DNA of 64,000 bases, taken from the NCBI GenBank assembly GCA_036874045.1, contig JAZBRI010000003.1, positions 19,631,501 through 19,695,500 on the forward strand, written 5' to 3'. The stretch is from Cymodocea nodosa. Lineage: Eukaryota > Streptophyta > Magnoliopsida > Alismatales > Cymodoceaceae. A program made the position numbers and the translations under genes. Positions 30,872 through 44,099 of the stretch are shown here, in pieces (position 1 is the first letter of the stretch; each line of letters begins with the position of its first letter). The notes beneath the pieces are model-generated. The model was not told where the DNA came from, searched no databases, and saw only the letters and a program-made list of their open reading frames with translations.

Positions 30872-33292
30872 ACTCTTCCCTTACCTTTTATAGATCAAAT
30901 GCTGGAAAGATTAGCAGGGCAAGAATATTTTTGTCTCCTAGATGGGTATTCAGGTTATAATCAAATTCCAGTAGCATTAGAGGATCAAGAGAAAACAACT
31001 TTCACCTGTCTTAATGGAACTTATGCTTTTAAGAGAATGCCATTCGGATTATGCAATGCACTAGCTACCTTTCAAAGGTGTATGCAAGGCATATTTACTA
31101 GAATGACTGAAGATTTTTTAGAAATATTTATGGATGATTTTACTGTATATGGCAACTCATATGAAGTTTGTTTAAAAAATTTAGACCAAACATTAAAATG
31201 CTGTGCGGAAAAAAATCTAGTTTTAAATTGGGAAAAATGTCACTTCATGGTTAAACAAGGAATAGTCTTAGGGCATGTTGTTTCTAAGAAATGGTTGAAA
31301 GTAGATAAAACTAAAATAGAAGTAATTTCTAATCTACTAGAACCTAAATCAGTAAAATATATTAGATCATTTCTAGGACATGTTGGTTTTTATAGAAGAT
31401 TTATTAAAGACTTGAGCAAAATAGCTAGACCTTTAACTAATCTATTAAAAGATGTCCCATTTAACTTTGATAAAAATTGCAAGGAAGCATTTTTTAGACT
31501 TAAAACTTGCTTAATTTCAACTTCTATAATTCAAGCACTTGATTGGAGCCATCCATTTGAATTAATGTGCGATGCATCTGATTTTGCTGTAGGAGCAGTG
31601 TTGGGATAGAAGATAGAAAAATCTCCTAGAGTGATTCATTATGCAAGCAAAACCTTAAATGATGCTCAAGTTAATTACACAACTATTGAAAAAGAACTAT
31701 TAGCTGTTGTGTTTGCCTTAGAAAAGTTTAGATCATATCTGATTGGAGCTAAAGTAATAGTATACATGGATCATTCAACTTTAAAACACCTAATAGCAAA
31801 AAAAGAGACTAAGCCAAGATTGATCCGATGGATATTATTATTACAAGAATTTGATCTAGAAATTAAAGATAAAAAAGGTTGTGAGAATGTAGTAGCAGAT
31901 CATTTATCAAGATTACAAATAGAAAAATCAAATATTGAAATTAAGGATAATTTTCTTGATGAAAAATTAATGACCATCAACACAATACCTTGGTATGCAG
32001 ACATAGTTAATTACTTAGTTACTAGTTTAACACCTAAGGATTGGAATAGAGAGGATAAGAAATTATTTTTCTCAAGAGTAAAATATTACTATTGGGAAGA
32101 CCCATACTTATTTAAGAAATGTCCTGATCTAGTTTTAAGGAGGTGTGTTCCTGAAACTTTATATCAGAGCATATTGTCTTTCTGTCATGACCAAGCTTGT
32201 GGAGGGCATTTTGGCTCAGGGAAAACTACTGCAAAAATTCTGCAATGTGGATTTTATTGGCCAACACTATTCAAAGAGGCTCATAAATATTGCTTAAGTT
32301 GCTTAAGATGTCAACAAATAGGAAGAATATCAAAGAGGAATATGATGCCTATTAATCCTATTGTTGAGGTTGAAATCTTTGATGTGTGGGGAATAGATTT
32401 TATGGGTCCATTTCCTATGTCTAATCAATTTAATTATATATTGTTGGGGGTGGATTATGTATCTAAATGGATATAAGCTATTCCTACAAAAACTAATGAC
32501 AACAAAGTGGTAATACAATTTATAAGAACAAATATATTTACCAGATTTGGAATACCTAAAGCTATTATCAGTGATAGAGGAACTCATTTCTGTAATAGAA
32601 GTTTTGAAGTCTTAATGAAGAAATATGGAGTAAACCACAAAATTGCAGCATCATATGATCCGCAAACAAGTGGACAAGTAGAAAGTGCTAACAAACAAAT
32701 TAAGTTAATCTTAGAAAAAGTAGTAAATCCTACTAGAATAGATTGGGCTAATAAATTGATAGATGCACTTTGGGCTTATAGAACTGCTTATAAGACAAGC
32801 TTAGGTATGTCACCTTTTAGGCTAGTATATGGAAAAAGTTGTCATTTACTAGTTGAAATAGAACATAAAGCTTATTGGGCATTAAAAACTCTGAACACTA
32901 ATTTAAATCAAGTTGCTGAAAATAGGAAAATGCAATTAATTGAATTACAAGAATTTAGAAATGAAGCTTATTCGAAGATTGTAAGAGAAAAAGAGAAAAT
33001 AAAATTCTAGCATGATAGGAAAATTATTCCAAAAAGCTTTGAAATAGGACAAGAAGTATATCTTTACATGGCTAGACTCCATAACCATCCAGGAAAATTA
33101 AGATCTAGATGGGTAAGACCTTACATAATTCGAAATATTTATCCTTATGGAGCTATTGAGATTGAAAATCCTAAAAATCAGAATATCTTTAAAGTAAATG
33201 GACAAAGACTTAGACCTATTTTGAAAATACCAAAAAGCTCCTTTGGAATTATAGAAGAAGTCAGAGTAGAGGACTACTCGAGCTTTACTTAG
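30872..33292 (+). pseudogene. pol: Gypsy-F RT (partial), RNase H and integrase of element B
   Basis: Starts at LPFIDQMLERLAGQEYFCLL inside RT. F-M-D-D-F is near 31130, RNase H CDASDFAVGAVLG near 31570 and [16 protein letters not shown] near 31690. The integrase has the HHCC motif near 32185-32310, Asp of GIDFMGPF near 32395, Asp of ISDRGTHF near 32570 and Glu of GQVESANK near 32675, followed by a complete C-terminus (YGAIEIENPKNQNIFKVNGQRLRP). Less decayed than element A: stops at 31607 (in place of Gln), 32474 (in place of Glu) and about 33008. Ends at TAG 33290. Confidence 0.9.
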
Positions 33293-33587
33293 TAAGAAAT
33301 CAGTTTTTATTTTATTTTCATATATTTATAAATAAAAAAATTATAAAATATAAAAAATCGTTGTGGTTCAACCGATTGGATCCATCGGTATGATCGAAAT
33401 ATAAAAAAGTCTATATTAATTTTTAGTAAAAAAAATTTTGGTTTTATTGAAACTTAGTATCGGTTCAACCAAGAAAAAAAAATCGGTCTAACCGAAACAT
33501 AGTATCGGTTAAACCAATAAAAATAGAAAAAAAGCTATTATCTTAAGTATTTTTTTATTATTTTTATATATCTGTTTATACGGGAAG
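33293..33587 (+). repeat. AT-rich spacer with CGGTT/AACCG repeats (element B)
   Basis: Units such as AGTATCGGTTCAACC and ATCGGTCTAACCGAAACATAGTATCGGTTAAACC, parallel to 23735-24054. No gene. Confidence 0.65.
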
Positions 33588-33620
33588 TCTATTGAGTTAC
33601 GCTAGTTAACTCAACGGAGT
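33588..33620 (+). repeat. Reduced hairpin array upstream of the accessory ORF (element B)
   Basis: TCTATTGAGTTACGCTAGTTAACTCAACGGAG; about 70 bp shorter than in element A, as if inner units were lost by slippage between arms. Confidence 0.7.
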
Positions 33621-33805
33621 ACTGTAGCTAAGACCACGGATGAGAGAGCAAGTGTTGACTTGGGAAATGACTCGATTACCCGCTTAAACTTAGGGCTTAT
33701 TTAGACTAAAACTTAGGGTTTTGAGGGCGTTATCCAGCAAACCATTTAGAATTTAGAATTTAGAATAATAGAGATCAGAGCGATTCCGTGCTGTTGTGTA
33801 AATCC

Positions 33806-36024
33806 ATGATGAGGAAGATGACACCTGAGTTCTGGGAAGATGTAGTTGACACAGCACAGTTTCTAAAAGAGTTAGAGGAATGGCACACGTGGTAGAAGAT
33901 TTGGAACACGATAAGAGAAAAAGAGCTACAAAAGGTAGAATCAGAACTTTTCAACTTGAGAAAATTTTTAGTTGATTTGGGTATACAAATACCCCAAATA
34001 GTGGAAACAAAAATCAAAGTAGCAACAGAAATTGCTTTAAGCAAAGAAAGAAAAATTAGGCCGAACAATGAAGTAGCCCTAGAGCTAATCCAGCGCAAGG
34101 CCAGATTATGGTTCAAAAAGCGCATTACTGGTTGTGCAAGGGGTGCAATAAGGTGGCAGCAACAAATAGAGGAAGAACAAGAAGAGCTGACTGCTGAAAG
34201 ACCTATTCCTGATGAACAGTAGCTAGGACCTTCAATTTCACCATTCAGGCTGTTGGCACGAGCAGAAATGTTGGGACTTTCAACTAAAGAGGAATTAAGA
34301 GAATTGCAAGGACTGGTTCAAGTTGAGAAAAACCAAAGAGAACCAGAAGATTTAGTAGTAGCTAAAGCACACCTGGTATTTAATACACTTTGTAAGAGAA
34401 GGGCTGCAAAAAAATTGAAAGCCCAATACAAAATTAAAATTGAACAGCATCAAAGAACCACTATCAGATTTGCTACAAGAGGAGAAGTTGAAGCTGGTCC
34501 TTCGAGACCAGCAAATATTGAAAAAATTAAACAGGAAGAGCTAGTACTTATGGCTCAAAGGCATGTAGAGCCTTTGTTTTTAGATTTAATTTCAGAAGAA
34601 GAAGAGGAAGACCAGACACAATTAATCAAACGAAGGAAAGGAAAAGAGATAGTGCCTGAATATCAAGAGGAGATTAAATTTGAAGTACCAAAATCAAAAG
34701 GGCTTGTAGAGCCAATTTTTATAAACCTGCTATCCGATTCTGAGGATGAGTAGGAGCAGCAGCAACAAAAGCAAAGAGAAGAAGAAAAACAGGCTTAAAT
34801 TAGTCTACAACCTGTACAAGAAGAAGAAACAAAAATTAGGGTAGAAATTGAATTGCCCGTGACTCCATCCCAATCTGCCACAGAATCAGAAGAACAGTGA
34901 TAGTGCAGATTGGTAGTCAGGAGGAAGAAGAAAGAATAGAAAATGAACAAGAAGCTGAACGAGGCCATTTGGACAAAAATGACTTTGCAGATTAGATTGA
35001 ATTTAATGAAACAATTCAAGACAGAGTGGAGAGTTCTGCCGGCTCACCACCACAGACAAAAGTAGAAGCAAAAGTTCAGGAATCTGTAGAACATTTTCAG
35101 CAAGTTCAAGTTCAACCTATGGTAGAGGAAGATCAAGAACAAACCCCTCTAGAACAACAAAGTCACATTCCTGACCCAACTGAAGCAACAGTTCTGAATG
35201 AAGTACATTTTTGGAGTCAGGAAGCTTATAATAAATATCAAGAGATTAGGGGTTATGATATCATATACAGTAGACCAGTAAATTGGGACAGAATGCAAGA
35301 AATCAAAGAATTATTTGAATTCCAAGGTCTACTGAAGTTTATTTCTCAAGAAAGAGGGCATGCAGTATATGAGAATCTAGTACCCTACTTTTATGCAAAC
35401 TTAAGAGAAGAAGAAGGACAATTAATTTCCAATGTGGAGGAAGCTGATGTACAGATAACACCAGAGCTTCTCCACAACATTTTTGGATTGAAGAATGAAG
35501 GAAAAGAAATTTTGGAAATCACAACTACCGTTGAATGGATAGAGTAGGAAATCAAGGACAATTTGACTATTAATTCTAGTGTGCCAATATTAAATAGACT
35601 AAAGCATTTAAATGGTAAAGCACACATGATAGCCAACATTTTGATTAAAAATGTCTACTAACAACAAGGCCATGATATAGAACTAAGTCAATTTGTCAAA
35701 TAGGCCACATATGCAGTTGTAAATAGAATTCAAATAAATTGGTCTGCAGTTTTTATCTCCAAGCTGAGAACAGTGAAGAAGAAATTGTTTTATGGAGATT
35801 TGATTGCACTGCTGATGGTGGATTGTATCGATTTCACTAAATGGGCATCAAAAAGGATAAGATCAAGAACCATTGCAGTGAAAGAATACAGAAATTATGT
35901 TGCAGTAGCTGAAGTATCTATACCTTCTGGAGGCATTATTGGAGCTGTAGAGAGGATAAACCAATTAGAGCAACAATTAGAAAAACTCTAGAAGGAAGTA
36001 GATGAAGTTAGGAATAGAGGCTAA
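33806..36024 (+). pseudogene. Gypsy-F accessory ORF, element B
   Basis: ATG 33806/33809 then R-K-M-T-P-E-F-W-E-D. Less broken than element A: long open runs 33956-34222, 34253-34753 and 35026-35547. Order: coiled coil, acidic segments (LISEEEEEDQ, NLLSDSEDE), then the folded domain (HFWSQEAYNKYQEIRGYDII, LLKFISQERGHAVYENLVPY, TPELLHNIFGLKNEG, NRIQINWSAVF, KKLFYGDLIALLMVDCIDF) and a C-terminal Leu-rich coiled coil (AVERINQLEQQLEKL). Stops at about 33894, 34220, 34750, 35545 and 35989 include TGG-to-TAG and CAG-to-TAG changes. Same domain as Copia-S 15290-15920. Confidence 0.8.
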
Positions 36025-36469
36025 TTGTCTAGTTTGTCTACTTGTACTTATATATTTGTATGAAAAATATCTGATTTGATTGTACTGTAATTAATTCATA
36101 TGAATGAATATATGTTTTTCAGATATATTTTTCATGCATATTTAGAATGATGAAATAGATGAACTATATTGAATGTTATATAATTTGTGGAACATTATGC
36201 ATGAATGTTTAAAAAGATTTACAGTTTGCTGAATGACAGGATTAAATAATAGATGCTTGAAAATATCTGCATGCTACAAGGTAAAATGTAAATTCTGCAT
36301 AACATGAAATGAACTACAAGTTAAATATTTATATAATATTCAGATTTAAACAAATTTTGATTAGAATGATGCATTAATGACATATATTTAACTTTATTTC
36401 AGTTAGTAGAGTGCAGGAAAAAAAAAAAAAATAGAGGTACTTACAAGGAGTATACTTAGAGGTTGTTAA
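36025..36469 (+). other. Intergenic spacer after accessory ORF (element B)
   Basis: AT-rich and homologous to 26531-26955, including a poly-A run near 36420. No gene seen. Confidence 0.5.
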
Positions 36470-36640
36470 GTGTTAACTCAACGAAGTAATTTCGTTGAGT
36501 TAAACTTAACTCCATGATGTCAGTAATATAATATAAGGTCACTCCGTTGAGTTATCTATAACTCAACGAAGTTAGTCCGTGGAGTTAGCAATAGTAACCA
36601 ACATTGTTCTTTCGAGTTATCTATAACTCAACGAGGTTAG
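36470..36640 (+). repeat. Hairpin array upstream of the gag/F-box leader (element B)
   Basis: Same layout as 26963-27136: AACTCAACGAAGTAATTTCGTTGAGTT first, TCCGTTGAGTTATCTATAACTCAACGAA in the middle and a decayed third unit. Confidence 0.85.
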
Positions 36641-36649
36641 TTTGTGGAT

Positions 36650-36956
36650 TAAGCAGAACAATTATTCTTTTCACCATGAACGAAACTTCGTCGACTTAGC
36701 GGTTACCAAAATTTGAAATTAGTAGTGGTATACGTACCCATAAAAACAGGAACCATGCTGCACGTTGCAAGACACGTTCTTGCAACGAGATTTATTTACT
36801 TTATGGATGTGCATTATATATATAAAATAGAATGTTATTTACGAGTTACTAGCACTTTTAAAAGAAAGGAGAATGCACTAGGGGAACTGGAAGGAGAAGC
36901 AGCTGATTCAACTTCATTTGTCAACAAATATTTACTGAATGGAAAACTTCAGACTA
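36650..36956 (+). other. Leader and first exon of gag/F-box unit (element B)
   Basis: TATA run at about 36815-36827. Exon-1 ATG at 36939 gives M-E-N-F-R-L, then the donor GTATAT at 36957. Phase is identical to copy 1. Confidence 0.7.
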
Positions 36957-37058
36957 GTATATAATTAATCGTCTGCTATTTTATTTATGAGCACATGGAC
37001 TTGTTCTCCTAGCACTAAACAATTTGTAAGAATACCAACCTAGGAATATTCAACATAG

Positions 37059-38329
37059 AGGCATACTGAAATATTTTCTGAACTGGACTTTAATGAAATC
37101 CTTTGGAGTGTAGCTAACCTTTCTTTAAAAGAGAACGTAGAGATGACTACTCCAATAGAAAAACCATTAGGAGAAATTTTGTATCCTGAATTAGTTGATG
37201 AACCTTCATGTATTCGATTACCAAACTTTGAGGGAGATAGGTTTGAACTGAAATCTAATTATATTAGTCAATTGCCACATTTTCATGGATTAGAAAGAGA
37301 GGATGCCTATTATTTCCTTAGAGAAATTAACGAAGTTTGTCAAATGATGAAAATGTCGAACATGAGTATAGATGCTATTAAACTTAGATATATCCCTTTT
37401 GCTTTAAAAGACACAGCTAAGAGATGGTTATATACTTTGTCGCTTGATTCAATTTCTGCATGGATTGAATTTTGCTCTGTTTTTCTGTAAAAATATTATT
37501 CAACACATCAAACGATTAAAAAGAAAAAAGAAATATTAATGTGTAGCCAAAAATAGGGTGAATCATTTTGGAAATATTTTGAAAGATTTAAAGATTTACT
37601 AACTCAATGTCCACATCATGCAATGAGTAAAGCACAATAAATAGGTATAATTTATGAAGGCATAGATGTTTCAACGAAATCTTTATTAGAATCTACTTGT
37701 CAAAATGGATTTTTGAAACTATGTAGTGAAGAAGCATGGGCATATTTAGAAAACTTTGCAAAAAGAACTGCATAGTGGGAAAACTCAACTGAAGCTATTG
37801 CAAATAAAAGAATATTGCCAAGAGGAATGCATGAAATAGATTCAAGTACTATGCTTGATGTTAAATTAACTGAATTAACAAAGAAAATAGAGGAGTTATC
37901 ATTAAATCAAAAGCTAGCAGAAAAAAATGTGAACATTAATGATCTAGATATTATTTATGCTAGAAACCAGGAAGATAACTTTGAAATTCTTATAATCCTA
38001 ATTGGAGAAATCACCTGAATTTATCACGGAGAAACAACAATTTCCAGGGAGGAGAAAATATAAATGAGAAGAATATAAGTTATGAAGCATTACTTGAACA
38101 AGGATCTAGAATATAGAAATTAGAAAAGATAATCCAACAATTAAACAATCATCTAGATTTTGTATTTGGAAATGCTGCAATTCAAAATCAAAATAGAAAC
38201 ATACCACTTAAACAGAAGGAATCAATGGAAGTTAGACCTACTAGAGGATTGCCAATACAAGCAATACCTAACCTTGTCAATAGAACTATTAATGAAATTG
38301 ATACCTCTTTTGGGAGGATAGCTGAATGA
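37059..38329 (+). pseudogene. gag: Gag capsid-domain protein, element B
   Basis: From the acceptor the frame reads R-H-T-E-I-F-S-E-L-D-F-N-E and stays open through ATG 37143 to codon 37487. The capsid region shows RLPNFEGDRFELKSNYI, LPHFHGLEREDAYYF and LKDTAKRWLYTL; this copy keeps the ACA codon lost in copies 1 and 4. Stops at 37488, about 37554 and about 37773 (the last two shared in position with copy 1), and a frameshift near 37980. Own terminator TGA 38327. Confidence 0.85.
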
Positions 38330-38401
38330 AGTAGTATAACTGAAGTAACTATATATATATATAAGTTTATTTATAGTTAAAAGTATTGTAGAGTTAGTCC
38401 T

Positions 38402-38430
38402 TAACTCAACGAACTTAGTCCGTTGAGTTA
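38402..38430 (+). repeat. Hairpin repeat between gag and F-box (element B)
   Basis: Arms TAACTCAACG and CGTTGAGTTA with a 9-nt spacer, identical to 1746-1774. Confidence 0.9.
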
Positions 38431-38506
38431 TGCCCTAACTCCACGAGGGTGTGTAGTAGTTCTGTTAATTTTTGTCTCTGCTAAAATTTTTGTTTGTGTT
38501 ATACAG

Positions 38507-39652
38507 AATCAACAAATGGAATTGATACAATTACCGTTAGATGCACTAAGGGAAGTACTAAGTAACTTGTCAACTAAAGATCTATGCAAGCTGTGTTGTG
38601 TATCAAAGGAAATTAAAGATTGTTTTGAAGAAAAATATTTTCAAGGACTACAAGCTGCAAAAATGACTAAGACTAGAGATGGATTCATATGGAAGTCATT
38701 TAATCGTAGTTCAATTAGTCATGAATATCTGAATATGGAAGAAACTACTAGAATTCCACCTAATAAATTAAAAGGAATAGATCATATTATGGGGATGGAT
38801 GAAGGATTAATCATATACAGGACCAGATGAAGGTATGCAAGTCTATTACCTGATATTTTGATAAGAAATCCTATCACAAGAGAAGAATGGAATATAGGAA
38901 GACCTAATAGATATGAAGTACCAACTGTAAATTGTGGGTCGGCTTTAATATTTTCTAATAAAAATTCTACCATTCTTGAAAAATTATATTATTAGAGACC
39001 TACAGGAAATTGTGATGAAGATTTATGCTTAAGTGTGTATAATTTTCTAAATAGATCTTGGACTGAAAACACTATGATATATCTAGGACAGAAATCATTA
39101 ATTAACAACATGCATGTCATACTTGATGGATATATATATCTAGTCACAGATATATCAGTTGCATTTAGATTTGATTTATACATAGTAAGCATAGATACTT
39201 ATGATGAATATATAGAAATTTTGTCTATACCGAGAGAAATAGCTAAACCACCATCTACAGAATTTGATAAAATTCAAATAGGAATGTGGTATAATGAATA
39301 TGATGATCCTACTTTATGTCTGATAAGATAGTGGGATGAATTGATGAAATTTCAAATATGGATTATGAAAGACATAAATGAATGGAAGTGGGAAGAGGAA
39401 TATATTGAAATAGATGTAGAAATAGAAACTGCTACATTATCTTGGAACCAAAAAGGATCCCTTTCTGCATTTCATTTCATTAATGGTAATACACTTGTAT
39501 TTAGCATTGATAATATATTACAAGTTTACAAATTAAGAAGGAACAAGAACTGCATTAAAATAGAATTAATAGCAAGAAGAATTATGCCTAAAAAGTTTGC
39601 TTGGACTGACACATTTATTCCATTTGTTTCTACTTTTCAATCATGTTCTTAA
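38507..39652 (+). pseudogene. F-box/FBA protein, element B
   Basis: F-box LPLDALREVLSNLSTKDLCKL from ATG 38516. FBA-like parts: RNPITREEWNIGRPNRYEV, LCLSVYNFLNRSW, IGMWYNEYDDPTLCLI and FQIWIMKDINEWKWEEEYIE. Ends TAA 39650. Stops: TGA 38827, and TAG at about 38994 and 39329 where TGG is expected. The frame is otherwise intact along 380 codons. Confidence 0.85.
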
Positions 39653-41439
39653 GCTATGATTTTGTGTTTTTAATGTTGTGTGTTTTCTACATTTTACTTT
39701 TAGAAAAAATTTTAGTTTTAATTTTATTTTATAAAAGAAAATAAAAACAAAATATCAATCTAGTTTGTTGGTATCTGTGTTGAGAAACCAAGTGGCTTGC
39801 TTGTGAGCCACCAAAGGCATAGGAGCCTGGGTTCCACACAAGACACTGATTTATCAATATCTGTTAAATGTTATTTTGTTATATATTCTGCTTTTATCTG
39901 TGAATGAAAAGTTTTTTAGAATCAAAAATCAGAATATGTAGAAGGAGATACAAACGAAACAAGGTACGTAACTGATTACTTATCCTGAATTTAGATTTAA
40001 ACTCATTCATTGAGTTAGGTGCTAAATCAACGAAACTGTATTTATGCTTGCTACAATTAATGTATTTATTATCAAATCTTTTACATTGAGGACAATGCAA
40101 AATGTAGGTATGGGGGGGTGGTAATTAAAGTAACACCCATGTAAGTTTGTTAATTAAAGGAATTAAAATGGTACTACAAAGTTTTGTGAAAATTGAAACT
40201 TTTTTATGAACTTGTTATAACTATCCGATAATTGAGACTGTAAAATTTGTATAAACTATAACTGTTTGAATGTTATATTTAGAGGGCTATATAAGATGCT
40301 ATAGAATTTACTATTTATGCAAATCTAGATATAGTATCTTATTTTTTTTTTCTGAATTTCATGAGTTTAATAGTTTCACGATTTTAAAATGAAATCAGAA
40401 TGTTTAATGAAAATTAGTAAATTATCTGAAGTCCTGAAATAGTTGAGATGTGAATTCTAGATTAAATGAAACACATATGATTAAAGATACATTTAATTTG
40501 ATTGATTAAACTTGTAAAATGATTTATGTGTAGATCTTATTAAACTACAGAAAAAGTATGAGCTTATTGTTATGGATTCATATTATTAGTAAATGATAGA
40601 AGCAAGACCATATGAGATTGGTGTTTTATTGTATTTGTATTAATGAAATGCGTACATACATAGTATGTGATTAATGTTTTTTGTTTTGTAAAAAAAAAAA
40701 AGAAAAAAAGAAAGAAAGAAAGAAAAAAAAAAACTTTGAGAGTTTATTGACTTGTTTGATCATGAGCCTTTTGTACTTGAGCAAATAGGTATGTAAGGAT
40801 TGTTGACCTGAAAAAGGACTCTTGAAATCTGGTAACCTAAGATCTTGATCAGATCTAGGATTGTTGATTGAAAACTCGTTACATGGGTATATTAGAAAGC
40901 TCTTGTATGATTCAAGCTTGCCAAATTAACTTTTAAAGTACAAAAATACATATACTGTTTTGAAAAGATACTAGTGTTTTGTGAAATACAGATATCTTAT
41001 GAATCGAGTATATTTTCTATTATCTAGAATTGCTGAAATATGAATCTAGAATTGACTTTTGAAATTGTTTTATGGAGATACAATTCTTTATTCTACTTGT
41101 CTTAATCAGATTGAATTGGATTGTACTTTGATTCGTATGTTGTTGAAAATTCTTCTAGAAATCTTATTGGAAAATTTAGGATGATAGATGATCAAAAGAA
41201 GAACAAACGATAATATAATTAACACCTATGTGATGATGATATACTTTGTATGTAATTTGCATATATTCTAAGTATATTTGCAGGTAGATTACTAAAACAT
41301 ATAGAATATCTATATAATAATACTAGTTCTTATGCTGAATAGAAGAAAAAAGGAAGAATTAATTCTAGCACTTTTAGAAAGACCAATTAATTAGATCTTA
41401 GTTTGCTAAGGGACTAGCAAAATTTAGGTATGGGGGAAG
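39653..41439 (+). other. 3' non-coding block with two polypurine tracts (element B)
   Basis: Same architecture as 2999-4713: G-rich tract 40109-40120 after GAGGACAATG, shared segment to about 41290 ending ATATTTGCAGG, and TATGGGGGAAG at 41429-41439. It also has a hairpin remnant (AACTCATTCATTGAGTTAGGTGCTAAATCAACG, about 40000-40032) and an (AAAG)n run at 40691-40735. No gene seen. Confidence 0.7.
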
Positions 41440-41899
41440 TGTTTAGAATGAAAAAGTGCATAATATTAACGTTTAAATGATGGTTAATTGCATAATATTT
41501 AACTTATCATATGAGAATTAAGCTATTATGTTATAATTGCACTGTTATAAGCTTTAATTAAAGAATCTACTTAATTTGGGGGAATTAATGTTAATTTAGT
41601 ACATTTCTGAACTGTCGGTAAGTTATCTATAACTATTCGAAATTGCAGCTAGGCATCAGATAGTTATATGTGTAACTCTCTGAAATCTCCTTTTATTTAT
41701 AAAATAGCTGTGGACACGTGTCATGTTTTGGGAAAGTGACTTAAGTGGATTTTCGGTGAGTTATCTATAACTATCCGAAATTGCAGTTGGGCATCGGATA
41801 GTTATATGTGTAACTCTTCAAAATGTTTCTTTCATTATTAAATTGCTGCTGACACATGTCGAGATCTGGTAGATTTACTTAAGTTATATATCGGTGAGT

Positions 41900-42031
41900 T
41901 ATCTATAACTATCTGAAATGCATCTAAGCATCAGATAGTTAAGTTTGTAACTATCTGAAATGCATCTGATCATCGGATAGTTAAGTTTGTAACTATCCGA
42001 AATGCACCTGAACATCGAATAGTTAAATTTA
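41900..42031 (+). repeat. Tandem class-2 hairpins in the LTR
   Basis: Three direct units of about 42 bp, each AACTATC(T/C)GAAATGCA...CATC(G/A)GATAGTTAA, so every unit is itself a hairpin. Two isolated units precede at about 41635 and 41770. Confidence 0.85.
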
Positions 42032-42886
42032 TGCATGTGTTTTATAGTTAAATCAACGAAGCAAGTCCGTTGAGTTATCTGTAACTCCACGGACTATTTA
42101 TTTTCTAATATGCTACTGTAGTGGTTGTAGAAATAAGACAGTTAGAAGAAAAACCACGATTACACATATTGTGCAGGGAGAAGAAAGCATCGTTGCTGAT
42201 ATGAATGAAGGAAATCCAATCGACCATTCAAGCAGAAGCAGTTACCACTGAAGAAATATAAAAGAAAAGAAGAAAAAGAAGTAAAGAGTGTGTGATCGAT
42301 GGGTATGGCCAGTGTGTACAGAGGAGGAGCACTGAGCTTTTTGTAGACAGTATCGGCAATTCTCTGAAGTACCACACCAACCATCATTACCACCACCATA
42401 ATCACCAACCATCGGAGGTCTGTGAGGATACTTTCCTGATGTCGAGTCGATTCCGAGCCAAACACAGTGCCTAACAACCACTGTGAGGAGTGATCGCATC
42501 ACGGGAAGGGAAGCCATTTTCACTAAGTGCCGACTCATATTTTAGGAGATCGTAAAGCTTTTAGCCTTGGCTTCGGGTTGATGCCTGTATGCTAAAGAGG
42601 AGATCATCTTGCAATTCTGGACTCGCGATTGTATAGGGAGAGGAGACAGAATTGTAAGTGGTTTAATTTTCAGTGGTGTAATCGTGTCACATGTAGTGAC
42701 AAAAGTATTTACTGTCGATTGAGATTACTTTAGATTTCACCTTTCGCCCATTTCCATGTTCATATTAAAACAAAAATACCAAAAACAACTTATCTGTGAT
42801 TGTATTTTGTATTTGAGTGTTGTATCGTGATTAATGTTATCTTTGTTAGTGTTGTGATTGTTTTATGTTTGTTTTAGTTTTACAAT

Positions 42887-44099
42887 TGTTAGGTTTTTAA
42901 TTTTGATGATATATGCTTTTTTAACGTATTTAAATAAGTCTACATAATATTCTCTAAGTATATTTCTCTAAGTATAATAGTTAACGGATCATCGAAAAGT
43001 TTCATTTTTATGTCGGATAAATTAAAGATTTCCGAAGAGCTAGATTTGCAATAGTTAAACTTTCGGATAGTTAACGTTTCATTTTTGTCGAATACTTTAT
43101 GTTAAAAACTCGTATAGTTAAGTTATCTACATGTGTGTTTTTAATGTTTTAAGTTGTCATGTGTTTTCTATGTGCGTTTGGTAATGAAAAATCGAATAGT
43201 TAGATAACTGTTCGAGTTTTTATACGCATGGATAGATAACTGTTTGAGTTTTATAGAAGGACTAACGAACAGATAAGTTTCCTTGTTTAGTCACGTGTTT
43301 TGCAGGTGCAAAAACTCGAAGAGTTAAAGGATAAGTGTTTGAGTTTTTACAGGAGTTAAAGGATAAATGTTCGACTAAATCGAAGACTTAGAAGATATTC
43401 TATAAGACCCTAGGAAGATAAAGTTTCGATGTATCTATGAGTGGAGATTGTGGAAACTCAAAATGTTAGTGAAGTAAGTGGAAATTTAAATAGAAAGTAA
43501 TTTGGATTAAAGAGAAAATTAGTACGTGGATTATGGATTGTGAATCAAGTGGATGAATATGCTAAACGTGAAAGACAACAAAGTTCGACTACTAATAGAG
43601 AGTACGAGCTACATTACAATAGAGGATCCCAATCTCAAAAACCAAGTCTGAATATTCAATCTGGATCCCTAACTGAAAAGTTAAGTTTGAATATTCATAT
43701 TCTGAAAAGTTCTCCAACATCAGAAGAAGTTTAAAATTCCAATCAATTTTAAAAAAGGAGCTGCAAACGTAAGAAGTCTGGAAATTCGACAATTGGAGAA
43801 GAAGAGATACAAAAGCTAAGCAAAAAGAAAGAAAAGAGTTGTGTGCATAAAGATCAGGTTTTATACAATTCAAAATTAGTTTTGAAAAGGAGCTTTGTTT
43901 TCCTATTTGAATTGTATATCAAAAATTATTGTATCAAAACCGTCAAAAAGGGAATTGAGCTGAAAAGATATTGTAAATTCTGTCTTGAAATAAAAGAATA
44001 GAATTTCATTTACGAGTGTGTTGTGCTCTTGTTTTATCCGCTAGTTTAATTACTAAAGGCACAATTCACCCCCCCTCTTGTGATACAGACGATCCTACA
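42887..44099 (+). mobile_element. Solo LTR of a further copia family, with target duplication
   Basis: 1213 bp from TGTTAGG to CCTACA, inserted in the Gypsy-F LTR. The target duplication is ACAAT (42882-42886 and 44100-44104), and other LTR copies show the empty site TTTTACAGTTTACTG. Its 3' end has the CACAATTCACCCCCCCTCTTGTG motif also found in Copia-S LTRs, yet the rest differs. No convincing coding sequence. Confidence 0.92.

Larger units (their letters stand above)
36957..38506 (+). other. Predicted intron with gag (element B)
   Basis: Donor GTATAT at 36957; acceptors CAACATAG ending 37058 (gag form) and GTTATACAG ending 38506 (F-box form). Both keep the frame of ATG 36939. Outer length 1550 bp, equal to copy 1. 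Confidence 0.7.

Noticed and set aside
43540..43873. Open frames inside the solo LTR 42887-44099
   Set aside because: LTR interior with no domain on either strand.
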